Shown: positions 44,310-54,250, numbered from the stretch's first letter. The stretch: DNA of 64,000 bases from RGIG3701 sp030530205 (GCA_030530205.1 JAUMVK010000002.1:124001-188000); one strand, 5' to 3'. Program-made: numbers and translations. Notes: generated from the sequence alone by a model not told the origin.

Positions 44310-47123
44310 ATGAAACGCCTGATTTACGCCTTTGGAGCCTTCGCCCTTCTGTGGGCCTCCGCCCTTTTCGCGGCCCAGCCGGTTTTTGAAGACGCGGCCC
44401 CGTTCCTCACGAAGGAAACGTACTACCTGGCCTGCGCCAACGTGGAGGCGGTCAACCTCCCGGAAATCATGGCGAAAGTCAAGGAAACCGGGGAAGTCGT
44501 CCTTCCGAATCTGACGGCGGAGCCGGTCGTTCAGAGTCTTCTCTCCCAGGCCGACGCATTCGCGAAAGGGATGCAGGTGTGGCTGGAAGCGGTGAAGAAA
44601 CTCTCCGGCGGTTGCGTTTACGTGGCGTCCGGGATGGACGGGACGTGCTTGATCGTGCCGATGAAAAACGCGGACGAGGAGGCGGAAAATCTGGTCGTGA
44701 ATCCTCTGGCCGCATTTCCGGTTGTGGACGCAAAAAATGAAAACATGATGAAAATCATGGCCCGATTCCTTGAAAAGGTTACGGTCATAAGGACTCCCAA
44801 AGCGATTCTTTACTTCGCTCCTTTGACTGACTTCGGAAAATGGGAAGGCTCGGCTGAAAATATTGAAGAATATTTAAAGGGGGCGGCGGAACGTCCGGAT
44901 TTTGCCGTGGGGTTCCAAAAGGCGCGTTTCGGGAAAGTCTCCACGGTTTTGTGGGGGTTCCCACTCACCACCCGCGAGGAGATCGTGAAACGGGTTTTGG
45001 GTTTTGCGGATGATTCGCCCATCACGAAAGAGGAGTTTTACGAGATCGTGGACTCCGCCCGGTGCGTCGTTTTGAGTTCGGATTCTCTCTGGGGAGTTGG
45101 AAAGGCCCAACTCGTTTTCGACTCGGAAAAAACGGCCAAAGCCACGCTTTCCGTGCTCGACAAATATTCGGGCTGGCTGCGGGAAAAACTGACTCGGGAC
45201 GCGGAAAACGCCGAGGTGGTGAACGATTTATTCTCGTGGCTCCTCCCGGCCATCTTGCCCGAGCGGGAAGGGACGGTCCTGACGCTCGAACCGAAAGCGG
45301 TGGAAGAAAAAGCCGCCGCGCCGGTTAATGCACTCTTCGGCGAATTGGCCCGGTTCCAGGCTTCCCAGCGTGAAAAGTTCCAGGTGGACGCGAAAGAAGA
45401 AGCGGACCGCCAGTACGAAACGCTCAAACCGTGGATTTCCGAAAACACCGCCCTGATGATCCGGCTGGATCTCGAGAAAGTCACGCCGGATGAGTGGTTC
45501 CAGGCTCTGGAAAACGCCGCGGCAAAACTGCTTCCCGGGACGATGAACTCCGAAAACGTACGCGCGGCCTTGGGGCTGACTGTGCCCGGCCGCCGGATCA
45601 CCGAAAAGGTCCTCAGCGCCATGAAAGCCCGAGGCGTGAAGGAAGTTTACGTGACGCTGGACCTTTCAAACCTCATGATCCCGGTGCGGGTTTTGCTTCC
45701 GGGAGTGACGCTCAAGCAAGACGCGGACCCGCAAAATGGCGCGCTCCTTGCGGCGGCGGACCTTTTGGGGGATTCCGAGGAAATGGAACCCTTGGCGGAA
45801 ATCATCGACCAGGATTTTGTCATGGGCCAGCTGAGCCAGACGGTGGTCCTCCTTCCGAAATTTGGAGGATCGGCGAGCGCTGAGCCGGACCTGATTTGGG
45901 AAAGTTTCGTCACGACGCTGAAATCGGCCGAGGTCCCGAATTTCCGTGACGCGCTGGAACTCAACGCCCAGTGCGGGATTTCGGCCGTTTTTCAGATGAA
46001 TCCGATTTTTGCGGAGGTCCTCCAGCAAGGTATTCGCAACACAAGAGAAAACCTCGGCGTCAAACTTGCGATCCCGTCCGCGCAGCTCATCACGGACGGC
46101 CTGAACCTCACGGCGTTGGGCGTTGACCCGAATCAGGGCCTTTTCCGGTTCAACATTCTGGCGAAATCGAAAAAATCGGCCGGAAAAATGGTGAAACTGC
46201 TGGAACTCTGGAAGCAGCAGATCACCGAAAACATGAACGCAAAAGTGAAACAGTCCCAGGAGATGATTTCGCCGGATGGAGAGGCCCGGGCGGCCGTTTC
46301 GCCGATCATGAACGCTTACCTGGCCGACGGGGCGGACTTCCTTTTCTCGTTCCTCATGCCGGTTCGGGAGGAGAATCGTTTGTACTGGGACATTTCGCAG
46401 AATGAGCGGCTGAACAAACTGCGCGAAAACGTTCCCGCCCCGGTTTTGAAGGCTGGCGGCGCGGGAATGCTGGTTGGGCTTCTTCTTCCCGCGGTCCAGC
46501 AGGCCCGGCAGGCCGCCCGGACGATGCAGACCGAAAACAATTACAAGATGATCGGTCTGGCCATCCTGAATCATGAGGCCACTTCCCGCGGCCTCCCGCC
46601 GGCTTATACGGTGGATGATGAGGGAAAACCGCTTCACTCGTGGCGTGTGTTGGTCCTCCCGTTCCTTGAAGAGCGGGAACTTTACGAGAAGATCCGCCTT
46701 GATGAGCCATGGAACAGCGAATGGAACCGCCAGTTCCACGACCAGTGCCCGAAGGTTTACCAGTCGGTTTTCAATCCGAGTAAAACTGACGCGGTCGTCG
46801 GCGTGGTGGTCGGTGATGGGACCATGTTCCCGCCCGTGACGGAAAAGGGGCAAAAAGGGATCGGGCTTGAGAAAGTGACCGATGGTCTCTCGAACACGAT
46901 CATGCTCGTGCCCTGCAAGCCGGTCTGCTGGATGGACCCGACCGGGGACCCGAAAGTGAGCGACTTACAAAGCCCCGAGGACGTGGTGTACGACGGCTCC
47001 AAAGAAACCTTCCCCGTTACGATGGGTGACGGTTCCGTTCAGATGATTTCCGTGACGATGGACCCGGCCAACTGGATCAACCTTTTGCTCCGGAACGATG
47101 GAAAGTCGGTCCTCATCGAGTAG
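44310..47123 (+). CDS. Large secreted protein with C-terminal DUF1559 domain
   Basis: 937 residues. A signal peptide (first ~22, ending LFAAQ) replaces the type IV pilin-like leader that normally precedes DUF1559. Residues ~25-720 form a long alpha/beta region that I do not recognise. It has two rather similar halves that both speak of MKARGVKEVYV and LTALGVDP-like repeats. The last ~210 residues are DUF1559: LLLPAVQQARQAARTMQTEN, HSWRVLVLPFLEERELY, DGLSNTIMLV and the final GDGSVQMIS. DUF1559 proteins are a planctomycete hallmark with unproven surface roles. It has its own promoter and a terminator-like hairpin. Confidence 0.75.
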   Translation: MKRLIYAFGAFALLWASALFAAQPVFEDAAPFLTKETYYLACANVEAVNLPEIMAKVKETGEVVLPNLTAEPVVQSLLSQADAFAKGMQVWLEAVKKLSGGCVYVASGMDGTCLIVPMKNADEEAENLVVNPLAAFPVVDAKNENMMKIMARFLEKVTVIRTPKAILYFAPLTDFGKWEGSAENIEEYLKGAAERPDFAVGFQKARFGKVSTVLWGFPLTTREEIVKRVLGFADDSPITKEEFYEIVDSARCVVLSSDSLWGVGKAQLVFDSEKTAKATLSVLDKYSGWLREKLTRDAENAEVVNDLFSWLLPAILPEREGTVLTLEPKAVEEKAAAPVNALFGELARFQASQREKFQVDAKEEADRQYETLKPWISENTALMIRLDLEKVTPDEWFQALENAAAKLLPGTMNSENVRAALGLTVPGRRITEKVLSAMKARGVKEVYVTLDLSNLMIPVRVLLPGVTLKQDADPQNGALLAAADLLGDSEEMEPLAEIIDQDFVMGQLSQTVVLLPKFGGSASAEPDLIWESFVTTLKSAEVPNFRDALELNAQCGISAVFQMNPIFAEVLQQGIRNTRENLGVKLAIPSAQLITDGLNLTALGVDPNQGLFRFNILAKSKKSAGKMVKLLELWKQQITENMNAKVKQSQEMISPDGEARAAVSPIMNAYLADGADFLFSFLMPVREENRLYWDISQNERLNKLRENVPAPVLKAGGAGMLVGLLLPAVQQARQAARTMQTENNYKMIGLAILNHEATSRGLPPAYTVDDEGKPLHSWRVLVLPFLEERELYEKIRLDEPWNSEWNRQFHDQCPKVYQSVFNPSKTDAVVGVVVGDGTMFPPVTEKGQKGIGLEKVTDGLSNTIMLVPCKPVCWMDPTGDPKVSDLQSPEDVVYDGSKETFPVTMGDGSVQMISVTMDPANWINLLLRNDGKSVLIE

Positions 47124-47150
47124 TGATCCCGCCGCAATTCGATTTTCATC

Positions 47151-47187
47151 GGGGCTCACGAAATCTTCCGTCTTTCCGTGAGTCCCC
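47151..47187 (+). terminator. Terminator-like hairpin behind the DUF1559 gene
   Basis: GGGG-CTCACG pairs with CGTGAG-T-CCCC (10 bp, one bulged T), loop of about 16, followed by the T/C-rich run CTCTTTCCTTCCTTTTTTCC. It lies 28 bases behind the stop. Confidence 0.5.
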
Positions 47188-47235
47188 GCTCTTTCCTTCC
47201 TTTTTTCCTTCCTTTTACCCCATGCAGGTACTTCC

Positions 47236-49593
47236 ATGACCCGATTCTTCACCTTCCTTTTGACTTTCTGTTTTGTTCTGCCCGCTCTGGCCGGGGAATT
47301 CACCCTCAGCGAGAACGGAGCGGCCAAATACGCCATCGTGGTCTGCGCCGACGCTCCGGCTTCGACCCAAAACGCGGCTCAGGACCTTCAGGCCAGTCTG
47401 AAAGAGATCACCGGCGCCGAGTTTGCGATCCAGCCGGCCCCCGCGGAACGCTCCATTTTCGTCGGTGAGTCCGAAGCGGCCAAAAAAGCGTTTCCGGGCG
47501 TCGATTTTGCGGCGTTCAAGTCGGATGAAATTCTGATCCAGACCGACGCGGCCGGAAACCTTCTGCTGGCTGGGCACCCGCAGCGCGGCGTCCTTTACGC
47601 CGTCACGTCGTTCCTCGAAGACCAGCTTGGCGTTCGCTGGTGGACGGCCAAAGACGCTTTCTTCCCGAAGAAGCCGACGCTGAAAATCGGCGCTTTGAAC
47701 ATCCGCTACGCCCCGAAAATCCTCTGCCGTGACGCTTACTACCGCGGTCTGGGCGAGGCGAAATTCTGCGTCCACTGCAAGTGCAACGGCTGGAGCGACC
47801 CCGTGCCGGAAGAATGGGGCGGTCATTATCGGTACCAGTTCGGCGTTCACTCGTTTTACCCATTGATCCCGCCGAAGAAGTACTTCAAGGACCATCCGGA
47901 CTGGTTCCCGGAAATTGACGGTGTGCGGTGCGTCGGTCTGCCTGGCTGGTACGGCACGGACCCGGAGACCCGCGCGTTCCTCGATTCGCTCCCGAAGGAA
48001 CAGATCCACGCCAGCGGCACGCAGCTTTGCCTGACGAACGAGGAAATGCGGAAAGAACTCGTGAAAAATGCGCTTGAGGCCCTGCGCAAGAATCCCGACG
48101 CGAATATTATTTCCATCAGCCAGAACGACGTCCAGGGCTTCTGCACGTGCGAGAAATGCCGCGCGATCGATGAGGCGAACGAAAGCCACGCCGGGACGCT
48201 CATCACGTTCGTGAACCAGGTCGCCGAGGAGATCGAAAAGGAATTTCCGAACGTCTGGGTCGATACGATCGCGTACCAGTACACGCGCAAGCCGCCGAAA
48301 CTCGTCCGGCCGCGCCACAACGTGATCATCCGCCTCTGCTCGATCGAGTGCTCGTTCCTTCAGCCGCTCGAAAACAGTGAGCAAAACGCCGATTTTAAAT
48401 CGGATATTGAGGGGTGGAGCCGCATTTCGCCCCAGCTCTACATTTGGGATTACGTCACGAATTTCGTCAACTACTGCATCCCGCACCCGAACATGAACGT
48501 GCTGGCGGAGAACATCCGGTTCTTCGAGAAAAACCACACGATCGGGCTTTTCGAGCAGGGGGACAAACACACGACCGTCGGCGATTTCGTCGAGGCCCGC
48601 GCCTGGGTCATCGCGCATTTGATGTGGGATTCGTCGCGGGACGAAAAGGCGCTTTGGAAGGAATTCTTCGACGGTTTCTACGGCCCGGCCTCGGAACCGC
48701 TTCTCAACTACCTGCAAATCATCCACGAGCGGGCCGAGAAAACCGGGATCCATCTCGGCTGCTTCCGGCACACCACGAAGGACTGGCTCGATTACGAGAC
48801 GATCAAGAAAGCCGACGTGGAAGTGAAGCGGGCCCAAGCCGCCGTCGCGAATGATCCGGTCCTGGCCGAACGGGTCAACCGTGCGCTCTGGGCGTACCAT
48901 CTGAACATTCTGATGCGCTACAACGATTTGTTCTTCGCGTCCCGGGTGAGCAAAGAGAAATTCTTCGGCCCGGAAAATCCCCGCGAGGCCGCGGAAAAGC
49001 TCTTCGCGTTCGCCGAGTCGCAGGACAATTACGCCTTCCGTGAGAGCGGCGGGAAGAAAGCCTGGGACGAGCTGAAGAACCAGGTCATCAGCGCCTTCCC
49101 GGAAAGCGGCGAGGAGCCGAAAAAGCCAGACTTGAATATTGACTGGGACAAAACCCTCTGGGTGGACGTTCAGGACTCGTACTTCAGCCTCTATAAGCTC
49201 GGCGAACTGGTTCAGAAAGTGAAAGATCCGCTCGCCTCGGACGGTCAGGCCGCCCGGATGCCCGGTTTCCACCCGGAATGGGCGACGGCGTGGACGTTCA
49301 CTCCGGAACTGCTGAACGTCCGCAAGCGCTGGCACGTGTACGCCCAGGTGCGCTTTGAAACGAAAGCGACCACCGGCGTGGCCATGACGATGGGAATTTA
49401 CGATGCCGAGAACAAAAAGGGCGTGGTTGGCAAAACCCTGAGCGTGACTGACCCCGCCGGGTCCGGCTATCAGCTCATCGATTTCGGCGCGCACGACTTC
49501 ATCCCCAAAATGTACATCTGGTTCGCCCCGCCGAAACGTGAGGACGTGGACGCGGTGTACATCGACCGGATTTTCCTGGTTGAGGAGGATTAA
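47236..49593 (+). CDS. Secreted DUF4838 protein
   Basis: 785 residues with a signal peptide (first ~19, ending ALAGE). The N-terminal domain (STQNAAQDLQASLKEITGAE, LAGHPQRGVLYAV, LGVRWWT) and the DUF4838 barrel (ISQNDVQGFCTCEKCRAI, VWVDTIAYQYTRKPPK, LYIWDYVTNFVNYC) parallel the protein at 35615. The last ~160 residues form a beta-sandwich-like part but lack the CBM9 pattern of the paralogue. Probably a glycan-active enzyme of unknown specificity. The ATG follows a T-rich tract after the upstream terminator-like hairpin. A terminator follows. Confidence 0.8.
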   Translation: MTRFFTFLLTFCFVLPALAGEFTLSENGAAKYAIVVCADAPASTQNAAQDLQASLKEITGAEFAIQPAPAERSIFVGESEAAKKAFPGVDFAAFKSDEILIQTDAAGNLLLAGHPQRGVLYAVTSFLEDQLGVRWWTAKDAFFPKKPTLKIGALNIRYAPKILCRDAYYRGLGEAKFCVHCKCNGWSDPVPEEWGGHYRYQFGVHSFYPLIPPKKYFKDHPDWFPEIDGVRCVGLPGWYGTDPETRAFLDSLPKEQIHASGTQLCLTNEEMRKELVKNALEALRKNPDANIISISQNDVQGFCTCEKCRAIDEANESHAGTLITFVNQVAEEIEKEFPNVWVDTIAYQYTRKPPKLVRPRHNVIIRLCSIECSFLQPLENSEQNADFKSDIEGWSRISPQLYIWDYVTNFVNYCIPHPNMNVLAENIRFFEKNHTIGLFEQGDKHTTVGDFVEARAWVIAHLMWDSSRDEKALWKEFFDGFYGPASEPLLNYLQIIHERAEKTGIHLGCFRHTTKDWLDYETIKKADVEVKRAQAAVANDPVLAERVNRALWAYHLNILMRYNDLFFASRVSKEKFFGPENPREAAEKLFAFAESQDNYAFRESGGKKAWDELKNQVISAFPESGEEPKKPDLNIDWDKTLWVDVQDSYFSLYKLGELVQKVKDPLASDGQAARMPGFHPEWATAWTFTPELLNVRKRWHVYAQVRFETKATTGVAMTMGIYDAENKKGVVGKTLSVTDPAGSGYQLIDFGAHDFIPKMYIWFAPPKREDVDAVYIDRIFLVEED

Positions 49594-49624
49594 GGGGTAA
49601 GGGCCAGAGATTCTGGGAGACTCT

Positions 49625-49662
49625 GGGAGGGATCAAGAGCAGATTCCTCCCTCTTTCTTTTT
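49625..49662 (+). terminator. Rho-independent terminator of the second DUF4838 gene
   Basis: Stem GGGAGG / CCTCCC, loop of about 15 with inner pairing, then TCTTTCTTTTT. Confidence 0.6.
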
Positions 49663-49708
49663 AAAATTCCTTCTTTTTTTCGGGAAAGGGTGGAATTTTT
49701 GTCGGATT

Positions 49709-49718
49709 TGTGTATAAT
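49709..49718 (+). promoter_or_regulatory. Extended -10 promoter element of the PEP-CTERM gene
   Basis: TTGTG directly followed by TATAAT (49713-49718) makes an extended -10 box. No good -35 lies 17 bases upstream. It stands 43 bases before the ATG. Confidence 0.45.
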
Positions 49719-49760
49719 TGAAGTGTAAATTTAGTCGTTGCTCCTTTTTCGAGGTTAATT

Positions 49761-52628
49761 ATGAAACGTTTTTCGATTTTTGGTTCCGCTCTGATGGTTC
49801 TGGCCGTTTGTGCCGTGGGGTCGCTCTTTGCGGAGGACCGTATCATTTCGACCGATACGGAAATTAATGAAGCGGTTTCTTACGGAACTCTGAAAATCAC
49901 GACGACCATCGCGGACGGCGCCGTGAATGCGACCCTCGGGAGCAGCGCAGACGTGACGGTCACGACCAACCTCGTCATGGGCGACTCGAGCAACGTGCAG
50001 ACCGAAACGCTGACTATCATCGGCGGAAAGCTCAACCTGACGGCGACGACCGGCCCCAACGCGGACTACCCGCTGAAATTCGACATGGTGGGCCACTACC
50101 CCGCCTCCACCAGCACGATCAACATCAACGAGGGCGGCTCCCTCACCGCGTACCGGCTCGTGGTCGGCTGGCACGGGAAAGGCTACTTGAACATTAATAA
50201 CGGAACGGCCGCCATTACTAATTTGGACGTTGGCGGGAATTACCAGCTGGGGAACTATCAGGCGGTTTCCGGTGTGACCGTTGGCGCGAACGGTACGCTG
50301 AAGGTCCAGACGACGGTCAGAAACCAGGGCACAGTCGGCCCGCTTGACCAGACCATCACGCTTTCCGGCGGAACCCTCACGACGCTCGACGATCAGACCA
50401 CCACGACCGTGAACATTCCGTTGGTCCTCACGGAAGGCACGACTTCCAAACTGGACGTTCCGTCCGGAAAAACCTTCACGCTCAACTCCGCAACGATTTC
50501 CGGCAGCGGCATGCTGAACGTCACGGGCGACGGGTCGTTCAACCTCTCCGGCACGACCACGCTCTCCGGGAAAATGACCCGTTCCGGGAACGTCTTCATG
50601 ACCAACAGCGCGAGCCTGACCGTTGCAAACGGCGGCAGTTTCACCACCACCTCCAATTTATGCTTACGTGGTGCGACGCTCACCGTTCAGGACGGCGCGA
50701 CGGCCAACATCGGCCGAATCGTCATTTGCGACGCGAACAACGCAACGTCCTCGGTCACTCAGAGCGGCGGCACGGTCAACATCACGGGCACGAACAACAC
50801 GCACACGACCAGCGCGTCCTTCATGATCGGCCACTGGCCGGGCGGCGCGACCTACACGCTCAGCGGCGGAACGCTCAACTCGCTCGGCGCGGACATGCAC
50901 CTGACGTGGGACTGCAACGGGACGTTCACCGCAACCGGCGGAACGGCCAACCTCCTCGGGATCATCATGGAGGACCACAACGCAAACCGCGTCGGCACGG
51001 TGAACCTTGAAGGGGCCCGGCTGAATATCGGCGCGAGCGGGATCACGCGCTCCAACCTGAGCAGCGTCGTGGCGCACACCGTGAACCTGAAGTCCGGGAC
51101 CCTCGGCGCCCTGGCGGACTGGTCCAGCCCGTTGAACATGAATTTGACCAGCGGAGCGGTCAAGATCGACACGGCAAAGTGGGACGCGGCAGCGGGCGCA
51201 AGCACCACGACGGGCCAGACGATCACCCTTTCCGGCGCCCTTTCCGGAACGGGCGGAATCACGAAAGTCGGCGAGGGAACGCTCATCCTCAGCGGCCAGA
51301 ACACCTACACCGGCACGACCGTCGTTCAGGGCGGCGCGGTTGATGTTTCCGGCAAGCTCGCGGGAAACATTTCCATCCAGAAAGGAACGCTCAACATCAA
51401 AGACGGCGCGGACATTACCGTCTCATGGTTCAACATCTGCGACGCCTCCGGGAACCCGACCTGCACCGTGAACCAGACCGGCGGTTCGATCACCGTCACG
51501 GGCTCAAACTTCCCGGCTAAAATCACCAACGCAGGAAGCTTCAAAATTTCTCACTACCCGGGAACCGCGAACTACAATTTGTACGGCGGCACGCTGACGG
51601 CCAAAAACGCCCTGACCCAGATCTCCTGGGATGGCAGCGCGACGTTGAACGTGGCCGGCGGCACGGCCGACCTGTACGGGATCGCCCTTTGCGACCACAA
51701 CTACAGCCAAACCTCCCTGAGCGGCACGACGGCCGTTTTCCGGATGAACTTCGATTCGACGAAAGCTGACGCCGCCCCGGTCGTGAAAATCGGTGCGGGC
51801 GGGATCAACTACTGGCGCGACATCAGCAACGGAGCGACGAACTTCTGCCCGGACAAGTCGGCGAACGATTCCAAAAAGTACGCCGAGCTTGGCAACGGCA
51901 CGATCCAGGCGACGGCGGACTGGAGCTCCAACCTCCCGCTGAAACTCACGGATGCCGAGAACGGCACGACGTTTGACACAGCCGGCCACAAGATCACGCT
52001 CAAAAACGGTCTGCAGGGCACCGGCTCCCTGAAAGTGCAGGGGAATGGCGAAGTGGAAGTCCAGGGAGACGTCACCTACGCCGGCAGCACGACGATCGAT
52101 GAGGGCGCGACGCTGACCTTCAAGACGGACTCGGCCTGTATCATCAACGCTCTGACCGGCACGGGAACACTTGCCGCGGCCGGCTCGAGCGAACTGACTC
52201 TTCCCGCGGACACGGCCTTCGAAGGAACGCTCCTTCTGAAAGACTCGGGCACGGTGAAGGCGGCCGGAACCGTCAAAAATCTGGAGTTTGCCAACGGTGG
52301 GATCCTCCAGCTGACGGCTTCGGAAGACGAATCGGCGCTCTTCTCGATCACGGGCGACGTGACGGCGGCGGGCGGCTCGATCGAGATCCTGAACTCAGCG
52401 GATGAGGACGTGATCCAGATCGCCAAACTGCTCAACCCGGACGAATTCGCGGATTTTGCTGGCGTGAGCGTTTCCCGCAGCGGTGAGGGAATGGTCCTCG
52501 CGCTGGATGGAAACACGGTTTTGGCCGGAACGTACAACGCCTTGCCGGAACCCTCCGCGTGGCTGCTCCTCGTGCTTGGCCTGATCGGTCTGAAAAGAAT
52601 CGGCAGACGCTCTTGCGTTGAAAATTGA
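49761..52628 (+). CDS. Secreted beta-strand-repeat (autotransporter-like) protein with PEP-CTERM anchor
   Basis: 955 residues: a signal peptide (first ~24, ending SLFAED), then a long Thr/Gly/Asn-rich parallel-beta-helix region. An autotransporter-associated beta strand repeat is seen at GGITKVGEGTLILSGQNTYT (about residue 500). Several paired repeats of the kind NxTGGTxNL / GGTADLYGIALCDHN occur around residues 300-420 and 520-660. The C-terminus ALPEPSAWLLLVLGLIG-LKRIGRR is a PEP-CTERM sorting signal: PEP motif, membrane stretch and basic end, for exosortase-type handling. Likely a cell-surface or extracellular adhesin or matrix protein. Confidence 0.85.
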   Translation: MKRFSIFGSALMVLAVCAVGSLFAEDRIISTDTEINEAVSYGTLKITTTIADGAVNATLGSSADVTVTTNLVMGDSSNVQTETLTIIGGKLNLTATTGPNADYPLKFDMVGHYPASTSTININEGGSLTAYRLVVGWHGKGYLNINNGTAAITNLDVGGNYQLGNYQAVSGVTVGANGTLKVQTTVRNQGTVGPLDQTITLSGGTLTTLDDQTTTTVNIPLVLTEGTTSKLDVPSGKTFTLNSATISGSGMLNVTGDGSFNLSGTTTLSGKMTRSGNVFMTNSASLTVANGGSFTTTSNLCLRGATLTVQDGATANIGRIVICDANNATSSVTQSGGTVNITGTNNTHTTSASFMIGHWPGGATYTLSGGTLNSLGADMHLTWDCNGTFTATGGTANLLGIIMEDHNANRVGTVNLEGARLNIGASGITRSNLSSVVAHTVNLKSGTLGALADWSSPLNMNLTSGAVKIDTAKWDAAAGASTTTGQTITLSGALSGTGGITKVGEGTLILSGQNTYTGTTVVQGGAVDVSGKLAGNISIQKGTLNIKDGADITVSWFNICDASGNPTCTVNQTGGSITVTGSNFPAKITNAGSFKISHYPGTANYNLYGGTLTAKNALTQISWDGSATLNVAGGTADLYGIALCDHNYSQTSLSGTTAVFRMNFDSTKADAAPVVKIGAGGINYWRDISNGATNFCPDKSANDSKKYAELGNGTIQATADWSSNLPLKLTDAENGTTFDTAGHKITLKNGLQGTGSLKVQGNGEVEVQGDVTYAGSTTIDEGATLTFKTDSACIINALTGTGTLAAAGSSELTLPADTAFEGTLLLKDSGTVKAAGTVKNLEFANGGILQLTASEDESALFSITGDVTAAGGSIEILNSADEDVIQIAKLLNPDEFADFAGVSVSRSGEGMVLALDGNTVLAGTYNALPEPSAWLLLVLGLIGLKRIGRRSCVEN

Positions 52629-52691
52629 GGTCGGGATTTGGGCAAAGAGACAAAAAAACGGAAAATTTCAGAAAAAGCCCAGTCCCCCCTA

Positions 52692-52719
52692 TTGACGAAA
52701 TTAAAAAATTTGCTATACT
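52692..52719 (+). promoter_or_regulatory. Promoter of tRNA-Glu
   Basis: TTGACG (52692-52697), spacer 16, TATACT (52714-52719), 17 bases before the tRNA 5' end. Confidence 0.7.
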
Positions 52720-52736
52720 ACACACATCAAATTGAG

Positions 52737-52809
52737 GCCCTCTTCGTCTAGTGGCCCAGGACATAGGATTCTCAGTCCTAGTACAGGGGTTCGACTCCCC
52801 TAGAGGGTA
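52737..52809 (+). tRNA. tRNA-Glu (anticodon CTC)
   Basis: 73 bases with a full cloverleaf. Acceptor GCCCTCT pairs AGAGGGT (first pair G-T), with discriminator A. D arm GTCTAGTGGCCCAGGAC, anticodon stem TAGGA / TCCTA around loop TTCTCAG (anticodon CTC, codon GAG), T arm GGGGTTCGACTCCCC. CCA is not encoded (CTA follows). It has its own promoter and terminator. An integrase gene ends 47 bases further on, so the 3' part of this tRNA is the likely attachment site of element 1. Confidence 0.93.
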
Positions 52810-52815
52810 CTATAG

Positions 52816-52848
52816 CCTCTTTGCAAGAAATTGCAGGGAGGTTTTTTT
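52816..52848 (+). terminator. Intrinsic terminator of tRNA-Glu
   Basis: 11-bp stem CCTCTTTGCAA / TTGCAGGGAGG (two T-G pairs) with a GAAA tetraloop, followed by seven T. It starts 7 bases behind the tRNA. Confidence 0.85.
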
Positions 52849-52855
52849 ATTGCTC

Positions 52856-54250
52856 TTATAGTTCGTTTAGTGCCGTGTTTTCAAGGGTATAATCGATTTC
52901 TTCTTTGATTCTCTGCAAGTCAAGAGCAGTAAACGCGCCGCCTTGCAAGCCCCTTTTTAAGACCCCAAGTAGCCCCTGTTTAAGCCCCCGCAAAAAATCA
53001 TCTAAAGACCGGTATTCTGCGAGTGTTTCGCCGCTTTCCTGCGTGGAATCAGCCCCCAAAGTAGCCCCCGCGGAGCCTGAATCGAACCAAAGAGGGCTTT
53101 TCGCCATTCTTTCTCCCGCGTTTCTTTCCCTATGCTCCGTGTACTTTTGATAGTATTCAAGCCCTGTCTGAACGGAGTGCCTGCATAATTGGGAATAGGT
53201 TTTTGGGTCAAGTCCTAAATCCATTACATCGATACAGAAGGAATCGCGGAGAGAATACCACGGATTTCTCCAAACCTCTTTGCCTGCCCTCTCAATGCTT
53301 TTTTTGGTCATCGTCCAAGCGTTTGTTTCTTCGGTCACGTCTGGAAAAACCTTTTGAGAATCGATCTCTTGTAAAATCGCCTCCCCCTGCCATTCCCGCA
53401 AGAGGTTTTCCAGTACCGGAGCCATCGGAATAGTACCGGAGGCCGTTTTCCCCTTCAAGGTAATTTTCCCCTGCTTGCCATCGTCCGAAAAAATCACATC
53501 ATCCCACGTCAACCGGCACAAATCGCAAGCCCCACGGCAGCCAGCGAAACGACCAAGGGCAAGGATCACTTTCCATTTCAAAGGAGTGGTTTCCGCCTGG
53601 ATCACTTCGAGCACGATTTCCACCGGAACGTATGTTTTGTTATCGGAATCACCGTCTTTTTCAATGCGGATCACGGCAAACGGATTAAACTGAATAACGC
53701 CTAATTTGAGAGCGTAAAGGAAAACAGACTTCACGTTTTTCAATTCGCGGTTTGCGGTCGTAAAGTCATAAGGCCGGGCCGGTTTCATTCTGGTATTTAA
53801 CGGAGCCGTTCTAAACCATTCCTCAAAACTGTAAGCGTCATCGGTGGTAATATCCGCCACGGGTTTATCGGGGCCGAAATATTCCATCACCCTTTTTGCG
53901 GTATTGTCATAGTGTTTCTGCGTCCGTTCCGCTTTCTTTTCGGCGCGTTTAACGTAATGTCTGCAAATATCCGCCACGGTCACGGGCCGGGCTTTCTGTT
54001 CGAGCAGACCAAGGGAAACGAGTTTTTCGTAAACCTTTGAATTGGTACTTTCAAGCCGTTTCACCCAGTCCGCAAGCCCTGATTCTGCCAAGCGGATTCC
54101 GTTCCGTTTGGAATCTGCAAGCCGTTGAATTTTGTCAGCGAGCCGGTCCGCCTCTCTCCGGTCTTTCAAGCCAGTGTAAATCTTTTCTTGCTTGCCATTC
54201 AGGAAAATGCGGACTACAAACGATTCATTCTTTAGGGAAATTGAAGCCAT
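52856..54250 (-). CDS. Tyrosine recombinase (integrase) of element 1
   Basis: 464 residues. An N-terminal arm (VRIFLNGKQEKIYTGL), a SAM-like core-binding domain (ICRHYVKRAEKKAERTQKHY) and a catalytic domain. The first catalytic Arg is in AGCRGACDLCRLTWDDV (about 234), Lys in GKTASGTIPM, the HxxR box appears as YSLRDSF (about 335; Tyr in place of His), then CRHSVQTGLEYYQKY with the His and the nucleophile Tyr (about 365). A ~75-residue C-terminal extension follows. AAGGAGG precedes the ATG. Its stop lies 47 bases from the tRNA-Glu 3' end, the usual geometry for tRNA-targeting integrases. Confidence 0.88.
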   Translation of the reverse strand: MASISLKNESFVVRIFLNGKQEKIYTGLKDRREADRLADKIQRLADSKRNGIRLAESGLADWVKRLESTNSKVYEKLVSLGLLEQKARPVTVADICRHYVKRAEKKAERTQKHYDNTAKRVMEYFGPDKPVADITTDDAYSFEEWFRTAPLNTRMKPARPYDFTTANRELKNVKSVFLYALKLGVIQFNPFAVIRIEKDGDSDNKTYVPVEIVLEVIQAETTPLKWKVILALGRFAGCRGACDLCRLTWDDVIFSDDGKQGKITLKGKTASGTIPMAPVLENLLREWQGEAILQEIDSQKVFPDVTEETNAWTMTKKSIERAGKEVWRNPWYSLRDSFCIDVMDLGLDPKTYSQLCRHSVQTGLEYYQKYTEHRERNAGERMAKSPLWFDSGSAGATLGADSTQESGETLAEYRSLDDFLRGLKQGLLGVLKRGLQGGAFTALDLQRIKEEIDYTLENTALNEL

